A DNA stretch of 64,000 nucleotides from Streptomyces albicerus (GCF_008905045.1 NZ_VWMY01000008.1:62001-126000), one strand, 5' to 3'. Shown: positions 44,320 through 53,721, counted from the stretch's first letter. Numbers and translations are program-made. Notes: a model not told the origin generated them from the letters alone.

Positions 44320-45810
44320 TCAGCGGCTGGTGAAGATCACGTCGTGCCAGGACTTGTGCCGGGTGCCGGTGATCTCGGTCATGACGTGCTTGACGTTGGT
44401 GTACTCGTCGAAGGAGTAGGCCGACATGTCCTTGCCGAAGCCGGACGCCTTGTAGCCGCCGTGCGGCATCTCGCTGATGATCGGGATGTGGTCGTTGATC
44501 CAGACGCAGCCTGCCTGGATCTCGCGGCTCGCGCGGCCCGCGCGGAAGACGTTGGTGGTCCAGGCCGAGGCGGCCAGTCCGTACGGGGTGTCGTTGGCGA
44601 GGTGGATGGCCTCGTCGTCGGTGTCGAAGGGGAGGCAGACCAGGACCGGGCCGAAGACCTCCTGCTGGACGATGGCGGAGTCCTGCGCGGCGTCGGTGAT
44701 GAGGGTGGGCTCGTAGTGGGCGGTCCGCCCGAGCGGTCCGTCAGGGACCCTCCCTCCGCGCACGACCGTGGCGCCGCCCTCGCGAGCAGCCTCGACCATG
44801 GCCGCGACCCGGTCGCGCTGACGGAGGGAGATCAGGGAACCCATGTCGGTGTCCGGGTCGTCGACGGGGCCCAGGCGTACGCCGTCCATGAGGGCGGCGA
44901 CGCGCTCGACGAACGTCTTGTACAGGGGGCGTTGGACGTAGGCACGGGTAGCGGCGGTGCAGTCCTGGCCGGAGTTGATGAGGGCTCCGGCGACGGCTCC
45001 GCGGGCGGCGGCCTCCAGGTCGGCGTCATCGAAGACGAGGAAGGGGGCCTTGCCGCCGAGTTCGAGGTGGACGCGCTTGACCGACCCGGCTGCCTGGGCG
45101 GCGACTTGGCGGCCGACGGCTGTGGAGCCGGTGAAGGAGACCATGGCGACGTCGGGGTGGGTGATCAGGGCCTGGCCCGCGACGGGGCCACTGCCGGTGA
45201 CGATGTTGAGGACGCCGTCCGGGATACCGGCCTCCCGGGCTGTCTCGGCGAACAACACCGAGGTGAGCGGGGTGAGTTCGGACGGCTTCAGGACGACCGT
45301 GTTGCCGGCGGCCATGGCGGGCAGCGCCTTCCATGCCGCCATCTGGAGCGGGTAGTTCCAGGGGGCGATGGAGCCGATGACGCCGATGGGTTCGCGGCGG
45401 ATCGTGGAGGTGTGGTCGGCTGAGTACTCCGCCGAGGCGCGGCCTTCCAGGTTGCGGGCCGCTCCGGCGAAGAAGCGGACGTTGTCGATGGTGCCTGGGA
45501 CGTCGAAGCCTCGGGTGAGTCTGATCGGCTTGCCCGCGTTGCGGCTTTCGGTCTGCGCCAACTCCTCGCTGCGGGCGTGGAGTTGGTCTGCCCAGCGCAG
45601 CATGGCCTCGGAGCGTTCGGCGGGTGTCGTGCGCGACCACTCGGCGAAGGCGGCGCGCGCGGCGGCCACCGCCTCGTGCACGTCCTCAGGGCCGGCCAGG
45701 GTGTCGGTGGCCAGGACTTCGCCGGTGGCGGGGTTGATCACCTCGTACTGCTCGCCGGACGTGCCGGAGCGGCGCTTGCCCGCGATGAACTGCTGTCCGG
45801 TGGTCTCCAT
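44320..45810 (-). CDS. Aldehyde dehydrogenase, probably alpha-ketoglutarate semialdehyde dehydrogenase
   Basis: 496 aa. Family motifs: IAPWNYPLQMAAWKALPAMA, FTGSTAVGRQ, catalytic Glu in LELGGKAPFLVFDDADLEAA and catalytic Cys in NSGQDCTAATR. By sequence alone it resembles aminobutyraldehyde-type ALDHs. In this operon, after a hydroxyproline epimerase, a flavin oxidase and a DHDPS-fold deaminase, it would oxidise alpha-ketoglutarate semialdehyde to alpha-ketoglutarate. It starts 3 bp after the epimerase stop. Confidence 0.85.
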   Translation of the reverse strand: METTGQQFIAGKRRSGTSGEQYEVINPATGEVLATDTLAGPEDVHEAVAAARAAFAEWSRTTPAERSEAMLRWADQLHARSEELAQTESRNAGKPIRLTRGFDVPGTIDNVRFFAGAARNLEGRASAEYSADHTSTIRREPIGVIGSIAPWNYPLQMAAWKALPAMAAGNTVVLKPSELTPLTSVLFAETAREAGIPDGVLNIVTGSGPVAGQALITHPDVAMVSFTGSTAVGRQVAAQAAGSVKRVHLELGGKAPFLVFDDADLEAAARGAVAGALINSGQDCTAATRAYVQRPLYKTFVERVAALMDGVRLGPVDDPDTDMGSLISLRQRDRVAAMVEAAREGGATVVRGGRVPDGPLGRTAHYEPTLITDAAQDSAIVQQEVFGPVLVCLPFDTDDEAIHLANDTPYGLAASAWTTNVFRAGRASREIQAGCVWINDHIPIISEMPHGGYKASGFGKDMSAYSFDEYTNVKHVMTEITGTRHKSWHDVIFTSR

Positions 45811-45813
45811 CGG

Positions 45814-46908
45814 TCACGTCTCCAAGTCGGTCTCGGGGTGGGCTGCCTGCTCGCCCCACAGGTCGCCGAGCGTGTAGCCGTACGGGAAGGGGTCGCTCTC
45901 GTCGAGGACGTACTGGCTGAACGCGGTGATCCAGCCTCGTCCGCTGATCGTCGGGAGAACGGCTTCGTAGGGGCCGATCCGGGTCTCGGACAGGAGCCTG
46001 CCGGTGAAGGTGGTGCCGAGGATCGACTCGTGGATGAACGGGGTGTTCAGGGGCAGTTCGCCGCGCGCGTGCAGGGCGGCCATGCGGCCGCTGGTGCCGG
46101 TGCCGCACGGGGAGCGGTCCAGGGTGCCGGTCCAGGTCGTCGGGTCGGACAGGTCCACCTCGCCGTTCGGGAGGACGACCGTGTTGCGGGCGGAGGCGCC
46201 GGGTGTCGGGGAGGGGCCGTGGATCATCGTCAGAGAGATCTGGTTGATGCCGGGGTTGAGCGGGTGGCTCACCGGGACCTGCTGCTGTGCGGCGGTCCGC
46301 AGCACCGCCCCTGCGCGGGCGAGTTGCTTGGCGGCACCGGGCTCCAGGCGGATGCCGAGGTCCGCGGCGCGTGCCTGGACGTAGAACTGGCCGCCGAAGA
46401 CGATGTCGACCGGCACCCGCCCGTATTCCGGCAGCTCCAGGACGTGGTCCAGCGCGACGGCGAAAGCGGGCACGTTGGCGAAGGTGACCCGGGTGGCCTT
46501 GCCCCCGGACACCTCGGCGCGGACGCGGACGAGGCCGACGGCGGTGTCCACGGTGAGTTCGGTGACCGGCTCGGTGACCGGCACCGCGCCCGTCTCCACG
46601 AGAGCCGTGACGGCACAGATCAGGTTGGAGCCGGACATGGGACGGAAGCCGCCCTGTTCCAGCACGACCAGGCCGAAGTCGGCGGTCGGGTCGGCCGGAG
46701 GGAGTACGAGGGCGCCGCACAGGGCCGGGTAGCCGCGCGGTTCACGCAGCAGGAGGCGGCGCAGCTCGTCGAGGTGCTTCTCGCAGTACTGCAGGCGTTC
46801 GGCCATGGTGGCGCCTCGGACGTGCAGATGGCTGCCGATCAGTACGCGTCCCGGCTCGCCCTCGGCGTGGACGTCGATCGCGTGGATACGGCGGTGCTGG
46901 GTGGCCAT
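45814..46908 (-). CDS. Proline racemase superfamily: 4-hydroxyproline 2-epimerase candidate
   Basis: 364 aa from ATG 46908, overlapping the previous stop as TGATG. The second catalytic Cys is present in RSPCGTGTSGRMA. At the first catalytic position, where racemases have MCGHGT, it has RPMSGSNLICAV, a Ser. Ser/Cys members of this superfamily are known with epimerase activity on hydroxyprolines, while Cys/Thr members are trans-3-hydroxyproline dehydratases. It would convert trans-4-hydroxy-L-proline to cis-4-hydroxy-D-proline, the substrate for the flavin enzyme of the same operon. Confidence 0.8.
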   Translation of the reverse strand: MATQHRRIHAIDVHAEGEPGRVLIGSHLHVRGATMAERLQYCEKHLDELRRLLLREPRGYPALCGALVLPPADPTADFGLVVLEQGGFRPMSGSNLICAVTALVETGAVPVTEPVTELTVDTAVGLVRVRAEVSGGKATRVTFANVPAFAVALDHVLELPEYGRVPVDIVFGGQFYVQARAADLGIRLEPGAAKQLARAGAVLRTAAQQQVPVSHPLNPGINQISLTMIHGPSPTPGASARNTVVLPNGEVDLSDPTTWTGTLDRSPCGTGTSGRMAALHARGELPLNTPFIHESILGTTFTGRLLSETRIGPYEAVLPTISGRGWITAFSQYVLDESDPFPYGYTLGDLWGEQAAHPETDLET

Positions 46909-47825
46909 CACGCGGCCACCGGGTCGTCGGCGGTCTCGACGCCGGCCGCCGTGAGCAGGGCGCGGAACTCCTTGCGGTGCTCGGGAGCCAGCGGCAGGAC
47001 GGGGCGGCGGGTGGGGCCGGCGCTGACGCCGACGAGGTCGAGGCCGGTCTTGATGCCGCAGGCGTAGTTGTGGGACTCCAGGAACTGGCAGATCGGGAAG
47101 ATCTTCGCCCACAGCTCGCGCCCGGCGTGCAGGTCGCCGCGGACGGCGAGGGCGTCGTACAGGTCGGCGCACAGCCGGGGGATCACGCTGGCGGTGCCCC
47201 ATACGCCGGCCTTCGCGCCGCTCGCGAGGGCGGCGAAGGTGAGGGTGTCCCAGCCGTTGAGGGTGGTGATGTCCTCCGCGTGCTGCTGCTGGACGGCGGA
47301 GAGCCAGGCGAAGTCGCCGCCGGTGTCCTTGTACGAGCTCACCGCGGTCTCGCGGGCCAGCTTCGCCAGCTGCTCGGGGGTGAGGTGCACGCCCGAGGCG
47401 GAGGGGATGTTGTAGTACATGATCGGGATGTCGATCGCCTCCGAGACCGCGCCGAAGTAGGCGAGGAGTTCCTCGTAGGACGGCGCGTCGTAGAACGGCG
47501 GCACGATCATGACGGCCGTCGCGCCGGCCTTCTGGGCGTGGACGCTCAGCTCCACGGTCTCGGCCGTGCTCAGCGCGCCGGTGCCGGCGATGACCGGGAC
47601 ACGTCCGGCGGCGGCCTCGACGTACAGCTCGGTGACCTGCTTGCGTTCGCCGAGGGTCAGCGTCGTGAACTCGCCGGTGCTGCCGCCGGGGACGAGGCCG
47701 TGGATACCGCCGCCGATGATGTGGTCGGCCTGGCGCTGGACGCCCGCCGCGTCTACAGCGGAGCCGTCCTCGGTCAGCGGTGTCACGACGGCGGCGAGGA
47801 TGCCGGTGAACTGCGGGGCGCTCAT
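46908..47825 (-). CDS. DHDPS/NAL-family deaminase (pyrroline-4-hydroxy-2-carboxylate deaminase candidate)
   Basis: 305 aa from ATG 47825 with AGGAG upstream. A TIM-barrel aldolase: GLVPGGSTGEFTTLTLGERK, the Tyr of IPIMYYNIPSASG and the Schiff-base Lys of AVSSYKDTGGDFAW. In hydroxyproline catabolism this family deaminates 1-pyrroline-4-hydroxy-2-carboxylate to alpha-ketoglutarate semialdehyde. The neighbours supply the steps before and after. A dihydrodipicolinate synthase role is unlikely given the operon. Confidence 0.83.
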   Translation of the reverse strand: MSAPQFTGILAAVVTPLTEDGSAVDAAGVQRQADHIIGGGIHGLVPGGSTGEFTTLTLGERKQVTELYVEAAAGRVPVIAGTGALSTAETVELSVHAQKAGATAVMIVPPFYDAPSYEELLAYFGAVSEAIDIPIMYYNIPSASGVHLTPEQLAKLARETAVSSYKDTGGDFAWLSAVQQQHAEDITTLNGWDTLTFAALASGAKAGVWGTASVIPRLCADLYDALAVRGDLHAGRELWAKIFPICQFLESHNYACGIKTGLDLVGVSAGPTRRPVLPLAPEHRKEFRALLTAAGVETADDPVAA

Positions 47826-47866
47826 GGGCGGTCTCCTGAAGTGAGAGGGGAAGTGGAGGGTGAAGG

Positions 47867-49111
47867 TCACCGGCGGATGAAGCGGCGCGGGGAGACCGTC
47901 TCGGCGACAGCGGGGAGACGCTGCCGTGTGATGGCCTCGGTGATGATCTCGGCGGTCGCGGGGGCCAGGGTGAGGCCGAGCATGCCGTGGCCCGAGGCGA
48001 CGTAGACGTTGGGCAGCGGGTGAAGCCGGCCGATGACGGGAAGGCCGTCCGGGGTCATGGGCCGCAAGCCCGCCCAGGGAGCGGCCTCTCCCGGCGGGTT
48101 GCCCCAGTCGGTGAAGGCGTCGGCCGCGGCCTGCTTGATGGCGGCGACGCGCCGGGGGTTGATGTTCTCCTCCAGGCCGCCGAACTCCATCGTCCCGGCG
48201 AGACGCAGGAAGCCACCCAGCGGGGTCACCGCGACGCGGGCGTCCTCCAGGGTGAGGGACGTACGCAGCTGCAGGGGCGCGGGGGTGTAGTCGACGCTGT
48301 AGCCCTTGCCGGGGCGGATGGGCAGCGGAACGCCCAGTTGGCGGGTCATGGGGCCGGTCCATACGCCGGCCGCCAGGAGCAGTGTGTCGCAGGTGAACTC
48401 GCCCTTGTCGGTCAGTACGCCGGTGACGGTGTCGCCCTGGCGCGGGAAGCGGCGTACCGGGGTGTGCTCGTGGATCTCCACGCCCAATTCCTGGCAGCGC
48501 TTGAGCAGGCCGGCGGTGAGGGAGTCGGGCTCGACCTGGCGGTCGTCCGGGAAGTAGAGGCCGTGGCGGGTACGGCTGTTCAGTGCCGGTTCGCGAGCCT
48601 GGACGGCGTCCGCGTGCAGGTGCTCGGGGACCATGCCGAAGCTCTCGAAGACGTCGAGGGAGGCGCACTGCTCCTCGTACCGCTCACGGGTCTCGAAGGC
48701 GAGCAGGACGCCGGCCTTGTGCATCTCGAAGTCGATGCCGTCCCGGGTCCAGTCGTCGAGGATGTCCATGGTGCCCTCGGCCAGGCGCAGTTGGGTCTGA
48801 AGGCCGTGGCGGAAGTCCCGGGCGGTGCAGTGCCGGGCCATGCTCAGCATGAACTTCACGAAGGACGGGGCCAGCGAGGGCCTGACGTACAGGGGGCTGT
48901 CCGGCTTCAGCATCCACTTCAGGGACTGCAGGATGACGCCGGGGGCGGGCACCGGGCCGCTCTCGGCCAGCGCGATCTTGGCCGCGTTGCCGTGCGTGGC
49001 GGCGGAGCCCGCGCGCCGGGCGTCCAGGACCACCACCTCACAGCCGCTCTTGGCCAGCCGGTAGGCACTGGCCAGGCCGACGGCCCCGGCACCCACAACG
49101 ATGATCCGCAT
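47867..49111 (-). CDS. FAD-dependent D-amino-acid oxidoreductase (DadA/HypO type)
   Basis: 414 aa. The N-terminal Rossmann motif is RIIVVGAGAVGLASAYRLAK, and the C-terminal FAD motif is GLRPMTPDGLPVIGRLHPLP with NVYVASGHGMLGLTLAPATA. This is the DAO/DadA fold. It would oxidise cis-4-hydroxy-D-proline to the pyrroline. It is the first gene of the operon, and the operator at 49143-49163 lies 32 bp before its ATG. Confidence 0.87.
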   Translation of the reverse strand: MRIIVVGAGAVGLASAYRLAKSGCEVVVLDARRAGSAATHGNAAKIALAESGPVPAPGVILQSLKWMLKPDSPLYVRPSLAPSFVKFMLSMARHCTARDFRHGLQTQLRLAEGTMDILDDWTRDGIDFEMHKAGVLLAFETRERYEEQCASLDVFESFGMVPEHLHADAVQAREPALNSRTRHGLYFPDDRQVEPDSLTAGLLKRCQELGVEIHEHTPVRRFPRQGDTVTGVLTDKGEFTCDTLLLAAGVWTGPMTRQLGVPLPIRPGKGYSVDYTPAPLQLRTSLTLEDARVAVTPLGGFLRLAGTMEFGGLEENINPRRVAAIKQAAADAFTDWGNPPGEAAPWAGLRPMTPDGLPVIGRLHPLPNVYVASGHGMLGLTLAPATAEIITEAITRQRLPAVAETVSPRRFIRR

Positions 49112-49142
49112 GGAGTCGTGTACCTCCGACAGAGAAGTGCGT

Positions 49143-49163
49143 GCAGATTGTCAAACAATCTGC
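49143..49163. promoter_or_regulatory. GntR-type operator upstream of the hydroxyproline operon
   Basis: Perfect palindrome GCAGATTGT-CAA-ACAATCTGC. Related sites precede the transporter (51004) and the GntR gene (53722), and one near-identical site lies at 12276-12296. Confidence 0.75.
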
Positions 49164-49307
49164 GGCGATGGAGGCGACGCTAGGCTCGACGCCCGGCGCA
49201 GTCAATAAGTCGCGGTGAAGTTGTTGCCGTGAGTCGGCGCAGTGATGGCACGGAAAGCAAGAAGGGCCCCCGCTTGCGCGAGGACCCCTGAACTGCGTAA
49301 ACGGTCA

Positions 49308-49904
49308 CTACAAAGCGTAGACCTGCCCGGTCTGGGCGCCCTCGACGCAGCGGACGTACGCCTGGGCGACGTCGGCGAGATCGACCGAGGGCATGCCCGG
49401 GAAGAAGTCCCCGTAGGCGTCGAGGCTCTCGGTGAACACCGTGGGGCTGACGGCGTTGACGCGCTGCGGCGCGATCTCGATGGCGGCGGCACGCACGAAC
49501 GCCTCCACCGCCCCGTTGGCCATGGAGGCCGCACTGCCGGTGGGGATCGGCTCGCGGGCCAGCACACCCGTGATCAGGGTGAAGGAACCCCGCTCGGCAA
49601 TGCGCGGAACCCCCTGCCGCACCAGGTCGATCTGGCTGAGCACCTTGTCCCGGAAGGCGGCCAGGTAGTCCTCGGGCGCCAGCTCGGTGACCGGCTTGTA
49701 CGGCACGTGACCGGCGGCGCTGACCACCGCGTCCACCCGGCCCGCCCGGTCGTACAGCTCGGTGACCTGCGCCGGGTCGGTGATGTCGCAGCGCAGGTCG
49801 CCGCCGCCGCGTCCCACGGTGAGGACCTCATGCCCACGGACGGCCAGTGCCTGGTGAACGCCTGAGCCGAGCGTGCCGGTGGCGCCGATGAGGAGAATCT
49901 TCAT
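49308..49904 (-). CDS. Short-chain dehydrogenase/reductase
   Basis: 198 aa from ATG 49904 (MKILLIGATGTLGSGVHQAL). The glycine-rich NAD(P) motif GATGTLGSG is present. VDAVVSAAGHVPYKPV and ANGAVEAFVRAAAIEIAPQRV follow the SDR plan, but the catalytic YxxxK is replaced by a SMANGAVEAFV stretch without Tyr-Lys, as in several small atypical SDRs. It is divergent from a LysR gene, which is probably its regulator. The relation to hydroxyproline use is unclear. Confidence 0.8.
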   Translation of the reverse strand: MKILLIGATGTLGSGVHQALAVRGHEVLTVGRGGGDLRCDITDPAQVTELYDRAGRVDAVVSAAGHVPYKPVTELAPEDYLAAFRDKVLSQIDLVRQGVPRIAERGSFTLITGVLAREPIPTGSAASMANGAVEAFVRAAAIEIAPQRVNAVSPTVFTESLDAYGDFFPGMPSVDLADVAQAYVRCVEGAQTGQVYAL

Positions 49905-49953
49905 GACAGCGACGCTAGGTCCGGTCCGTGGAGCGAGGGAAATACCTTCCGCA

Positions 49954-49967
49954 GAGCACTTATGCTC
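49954..49967. promoter_or_regulatory. Palindrome GAGC-N6-GCTC in the SDR/LysR divergent promoter
   Basis: GAGCACTTATGCTC in the 70-bp divergent spacer, the usual location and size of a LysR-type box. Binding is inferred only. Confidence 0.4.
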
Positions 49968-49974
49968 CAGGGTT

Positions 49975-50841
49975 ATGAATGTGGAGCTCCGGCATCTGCG
50001 GGCGCTCGCCGCGATCGGCGACGAGGGCACCATCACCGGCGCCGCGGCCGTGCTCCGCATCAGCCAGCCCGCCCTCTCGCGCACCCTGGAGCAGCTGGAG
50101 AGCCGGGTCGGCGTGCGCCTCGTGGAGCGTACGACCCGCGCGCTCTCCCTCACCGATGCGGGACAGCGGCTGCACGAGCGGGCCCACCAGATCCTGCATC
50201 AGCTGGACGACGCACTGACAGAAGCCGCGACGGGGATACGACCGCTGCGGATCGGTTTCGCCTGGGCGGCCCTCGGCGACCGTACCGTGCCACTGCTGCG
50301 CACCTGGCGGGAGAAGCATCCCGACACTCCCGTACAGGTACACCGCGGCGACGACCCGGAAGCCGCTCTGCGCCGAGGGGACGTCGACGCCGCGCTCCTG
50401 CGCACCGAGCCCGCCCCGGAAGCCGGACTGGAGGTCCGGCCGCTGTACCGGGAACGGCGCCTGGTCGCCGTCCCCGAGGACGATCCGCTCGCGGGTCGCC
50501 CGGCCGTACGCCTCGCCGACCTCGCCGACCGGCCGGTTGTGCTCTGCGCCACCGCCGCAACCACGGCCGGCCTCTAGCCCGAGGGGGCGCGGCCGCGCAC
50601 GTTCGAGGTGGCCAACGTCGACGAATGGCTCACGGTGATCGCCACGGGTGACGCGGTGGGCGTCACGGCCCAGGCCACGGAGCAAAGCCATCCGCACCCC
50701 GGCGTCCGCTATCTGCCCCTGTCGGACGCGCCTCCCGTGACGGTCCGGATGGCCTGGCCGCGCACGCCCACGCATCCGGCCACCCTCGCTTTTCTCGACC
50801 ATGTGCGGGACACGACCGGCGCCGCGGGGCTGGGCGCGTAG
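49975..50841 (+). pseudogene. LysR-family regulator interrupted by an in-frame TAG
   Basis: From ATG 49975 the HTH is intact: LRHLRALAAIGDEGTITGAA, ISQPALSRTLEQLESRVGVR. The substrate-binding domain follows to VLCATAATTAGL, where TAG (50575-50577) interrupts. The same frame continues PEGARPRTFEVANVDEW to a natural end at 50841. A single G-to-A change (TGG to TAG) explains it. If translated through, the protein is 288 aa, normal for LysR. As it stands only the first 200 residues, with the DNA-binding domain, would be made. Confidence 0.8.
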
Positions 50842-51003
50842 CCGCCGCCGGCGCCTCACATCCGCCCAGCTCAAGCCCCTGATGCAGGCGGCACGTAACC
50901 CGCGGCGAGCGGCATGCGCGGCGGAGCGGCACCGCTCGAAGTATCACGATTGCGGCCATTGACAGCGCGTGGCCGTCTCTCTAACCTCCCCCTAACTTGC
51001 TGG

Positions 51004-51014
51004 TTGTCAGACAA
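51004..51014. promoter_or_regulatory. Operator upstream of the amino-acid ABC transporter
   Basis: TTGTCAGACAA, a perfect palindrome, is the core of the GntR (FCD) site seen at 49143 and 53722. It lies about 100 bp before the binding-protein ATG. Confidence 0.65.
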
Positions 51015-51115
51015 TTTACATCTGGCGGCTGCGACCCTCTTTCTGCGGGCCCTCGAGCTCCCCGTGCCTCCGCCGCGTGTGCCCTCTCGCCCGTTCTCTA
51101 GCCCCGGAGTACGCC

Positions 51116-51988
51116 ATGGCCCTCACCAAGCAGAGCCGATACACCTTCTACGTGCTGGGACTGCTCCTGCTGTCCCTCATAGCCGGATACTTCGGCGGAC
51201 GATCCGGCTCGGACGGCGGCTCGTCGCAGACCGTCGCCTCGTCCGGCTCCTCCAGCGAGGCCGCCTGGATCGAGAAGATCAAGAAGGCGGGCGTGCTGCG
51301 GATCGGCTGTGCCGACGCGCCGCCGACCATCGTCGTGAAGTCGGACGGCACATGTACCGGCCCCGACCTGATCCCGTTGCAGAACCTGGCCGACGGCATC
51401 GGCGTGAAGGTCAAAACGGTGGCGACGACCTGGCAGAACATCGTCGCGGGCCTGCAGGCGAACAAGTACGACGTCGCCGCCGACCTCGACCAGACCGTCG
51501 AGCGCAGCCTGGCGATCCGCTTCACCAACCCCTCCTGGTCCTACCCCGGTGTGTTCCTGGTCGAGCGGGACAGCGACTTCACGACCAGCAAGCAGATCCT
51601 CGACTCGGGCAAGGCGATCGGCACCTCGCAGGGAACCGCCGCGGACACCGCCCTTCAGCGGGCCAAGGCCGAGGAACTACGGGTGGACACTTTCCAGAAC
51701 GCGCTGAGCGGGGTGAAGGCAGGACGGGCCGTGGCGGTCTTCGCCGACCTGGGCACCGCCGTCGACATGGCGAACAAGGACAAGTCCGTGGGCATCGTCG
51801 TACCCGACCCGGCGCTCCTGGTGAACCACGTGGCCTACGGCGTTCCCGCCGACATCGACGCGCGGTCCATGGAGATCGTCAACGTCGCGATCGACAACTC
51901 CGTGGCCAGCGGCGAGATCGAGCGCTCCTTCGCCGACGCCGGCTACCGCGACGTCGACAACCTGGGCGACCTTCAGATCAAGCCCTGA
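51116..51988 (+). CDS. Amino-acid ABC transporter substrate-binding protein
   Basis: 290 aa from ATG 51116 (CCGGAG before it). One N-terminal hydrophobic segment FYVLGLLLLSLIAGYFGG and a Ser/Gly linker; no lipobox Cys is seen, so it may stay membrane-anchored. The body is SBP_bac_3: IKKAGVLRIGCADAPPTIVV, GPDLIPLQNLADGIGVKVK and YDVAADLDQTVERSLAIRFT. In this locus the ligand is probably hydroxyproline or a related imino acid. Permease and ATPase follow. Confidence 0.88.
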   Translation: MALTKQSRYTFYVLGLLLLSLIAGYFGGRSGSDGGSSQTVASSGSSSEAAWIEKIKKAGVLRIGCADAPPTIVVKSDGTCTGPDLIPLQNLADGIGVKVKTVATTWQNIVAGLQANKYDVAADLDQTVERSLAIRFTNPSWSYPGVFLVERDSDFTTSKQILDSGKAIGTSQGTAADTALQRAKAEELRVDTFQNALSGVKAGRAVAVFADLGTAVDMANKDKSVGIVVPDPALLVNHVAYGVPADIDARSMEIVNVAIDNSVASGEIERSFADAGYRDVDNLGDLQIKP

Positions 51989-52021
51989 CCGCCACCTCCC
52001 GTCTCCCGAAGGCAGACCGCG

Positions 52022-52825
52022 ATGAATCTCGCCTACTCCCCGGACCTGGGAGTCATCGGTCCCGCACTGCCCGTCCTGCTGGACGGCCTGTGGCTGACCC
52101 TCGAAGTCTCGACCGTCGTGATCCTGGCCAGCGCCGTCCTCGGCTTCCCGCTCGCCGTGGCTCGGATGTCGAAGATCGAGGTCATCCGATGGCCCGCACA
52201 GTTCTACATCGAGGTGTTCCGCTGCACGCCGCTGCTGATCCAGCTGCTGTGGGTGTTCTACGCCCTGCCGGCACTCCTCGACACGACCTTCCCGGCGAAG
52301 CTCTCGATCATCCTCGCGCTCACCGCGCATCTGACGGCGTTCATGGCCGAGACCTACCGCGCCGGCATGCAGTCCGTGCCCACCGAGCAGATCGAAGCGG
52401 CCCAGATGCTGCGGCTGAGCCGGTTCCACATCCTGCGGTACATCATCGTGCCGCAGGCGTTCCGCCAGCAGATCCCCTCGATCCTGTCGCTCAACGTGAG
52501 CATGTTCAAGGACACGTCCCTGGTGTCCGCGCTCGGCATGGCGGACCTGACGTTCCAGGGGAACATCCTGTCCACCCAGACCTACCGCCCCATGGAGATC
52601 TTCACCATGGTCGCGATCCTCTACTTCGTCGTCGCCTTCCCCGCGACGCTGTTCACCAGCTACCTGGAACGGCGCCTGCTGGTCTCCGGCTCGCGCGGCG
52701 CCCCGCCGCCCTCGTCCGGGCTGCGCAGCACGCTCGGCCGGCTGCGGCCCGGCTACCGGCCACCCGCCGTGGCGGGCACCCCCTCCACCCCGACCGCCAA
52801 GATGTCCCAGCCGGAAGGTGCCTGA
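52022..52825 (+). CDS. Amino-acid ABC transporter permease (HisMQ family)
   Basis: 267 aa with five to six membrane helices. YIEVFRCTPLLIQLLWVFYA is the HisM/GlnP signature, and EAAQMLRLSRFHILRYIIVP with QAFRQQIPS is the ATPase-contact loop. It has a Pro/Ser-rich cytoplasmic tail of about 40 residues. TGATG overlap with the ATPase gene indicates coupling. One permease gene serves the system, presumably as a homodimer. Confidence 0.9.
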   Translation: MNLAYSPDLGVIGPALPVLLDGLWLTLEVSTVVILASAVLGFPLAVARMSKIEVIRWPAQFYIEVFRCTPLLIQLLWVFYALPALLDTTFPAKLSIILALTAHLTAFMAETYRAGMQSVPTEQIEAAQMLRLSRFHILRYIIVPQAFRQQIPSILSLNVSMFKDTSLVSALGMADLTFQGNILSTQTYRPMEIFTMVAILYFVVAFPATLFTSYLERRLLVSGSRGAPPPSSGLRSTLGRLRPGYRPPAVAGTPSTPTAKMSQPEGA

Positions 52826-53655
52826 TGACAACGCAGGAAACCAACCCATCGGACCCGGGTACGGGCACCACTTCCCTGAGCAAGACCACCGTCGACGTAC
52901 TGCCGGACGAGACGGCGTTCCTGCACACTCGCGGAGTCAGCAAGTCCTTTCACGGACGCCAGGTCCTCAAAAAGGCCGACTTCCGGATCGACAGCGGCGA
53001 GATAGCCGTGCTCATCGGCAAGAGCGGCTCCGGCAAGAGCACCCTGCTGCGGGTCATAGCCGGGCTGGAGGAGCCGGACGCCGGTGACATCCATCTCGCC
53101 GGGCAGACCGTCGTGCAGGACGGCGAGTACCAGGAAGCGTGGAAGGAACTCCGGGGCCAGGTCGGAATGATCTTCCAGAGCTACACCCTCTGGCCCCACA
53201 TGAACGTCCTGGACAACCTCACCATCGCCCCCAAGAGGGTCCTGGGCGAGAGCAAGGCGCAGCTGCTGGAGAGGGCCGAACGGGCACTCACCGAAGTCGG
53301 TATGGCTCAGCACCTGCGCAGCCGCTGCACCCAGTTGTCCGGAGGAGAGCGTCAGCGCGTGGCCATCGCACGGGCCCTGATGATGCGCCCGCGCCTGCTG
53401 CTGTGCGACGAGATCACCTCCGCGCTCGACCCGCCGGTCGCCGCCGAGGTGCTGGGCGTACTGACCAAGCTGAAGGAGGAGGAGGGCATCGCCTGCGTGA
53501 TCGTCACCCATGACATGGCGTTCGCCTCCAAGGCCGCTGACCGCCTCTGCTTCTTCGAGGACGGCCTGATCAAGGAGGACGCTCCGCCCAGCGAAGCCTT
53601 CACCAATCCCCGTACCCCGGGCCTCAGAGCCTTCATCGACGCCATCCGCTTCTGA
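52825..53655 (+). CDS. Amino-acid ABC transporter ATPase
   Basis: 276 aa from ATG 52825. Walker A GKSGSGKST, Q-loop MIFQSYTLWPHMNVLDNLT, signature LSGGERQRVAIARAL, Walker B LLLCDEITSALD and switch His in VIVTHDMAFASKAADR. It has an unusual 35-residue hydrophilic N-terminal extension. It energises uptake with the two preceding products. Confidence 0.93.
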   Translation: MTTQETNPSDPGTGTTSLSKTTVDVLPDETAFLHTRGVSKSFHGRQVLKKADFRIDSGEIAVLIGKSGSGKSTLLRVIAGLEEPDAGDIHLAGQTVVQDGEYQEAWKELRGQVGMIFQSYTLWPHMNVLDNLTIAPKRVLGESKAQLLERAERALTEVGMAQHLRSRCTQLSGGERQRVAIARALMMRPRLLLCDEITSALDPPVAAEVLGVLTKLKEEEGIACVIVTHDMAFASKAADRLCFFEDGLIKEDAPPSEAFTNPRTPGLRAFIDAIRF

Positions 53656-53721
53656 TCCCGTCCCGCGATGCCGTCACGGGACGACGGCATCGCCGGTACG
53701 CGTACCCGCCCCCATAGAATG

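Noticed and set aside
50914..52824. Long plus frame through the binding protein and permease into the ATPase gene
   Set aside because: It is out of frame with the clear SBP and permease genes; only the part from 52825 is the real ATPase.
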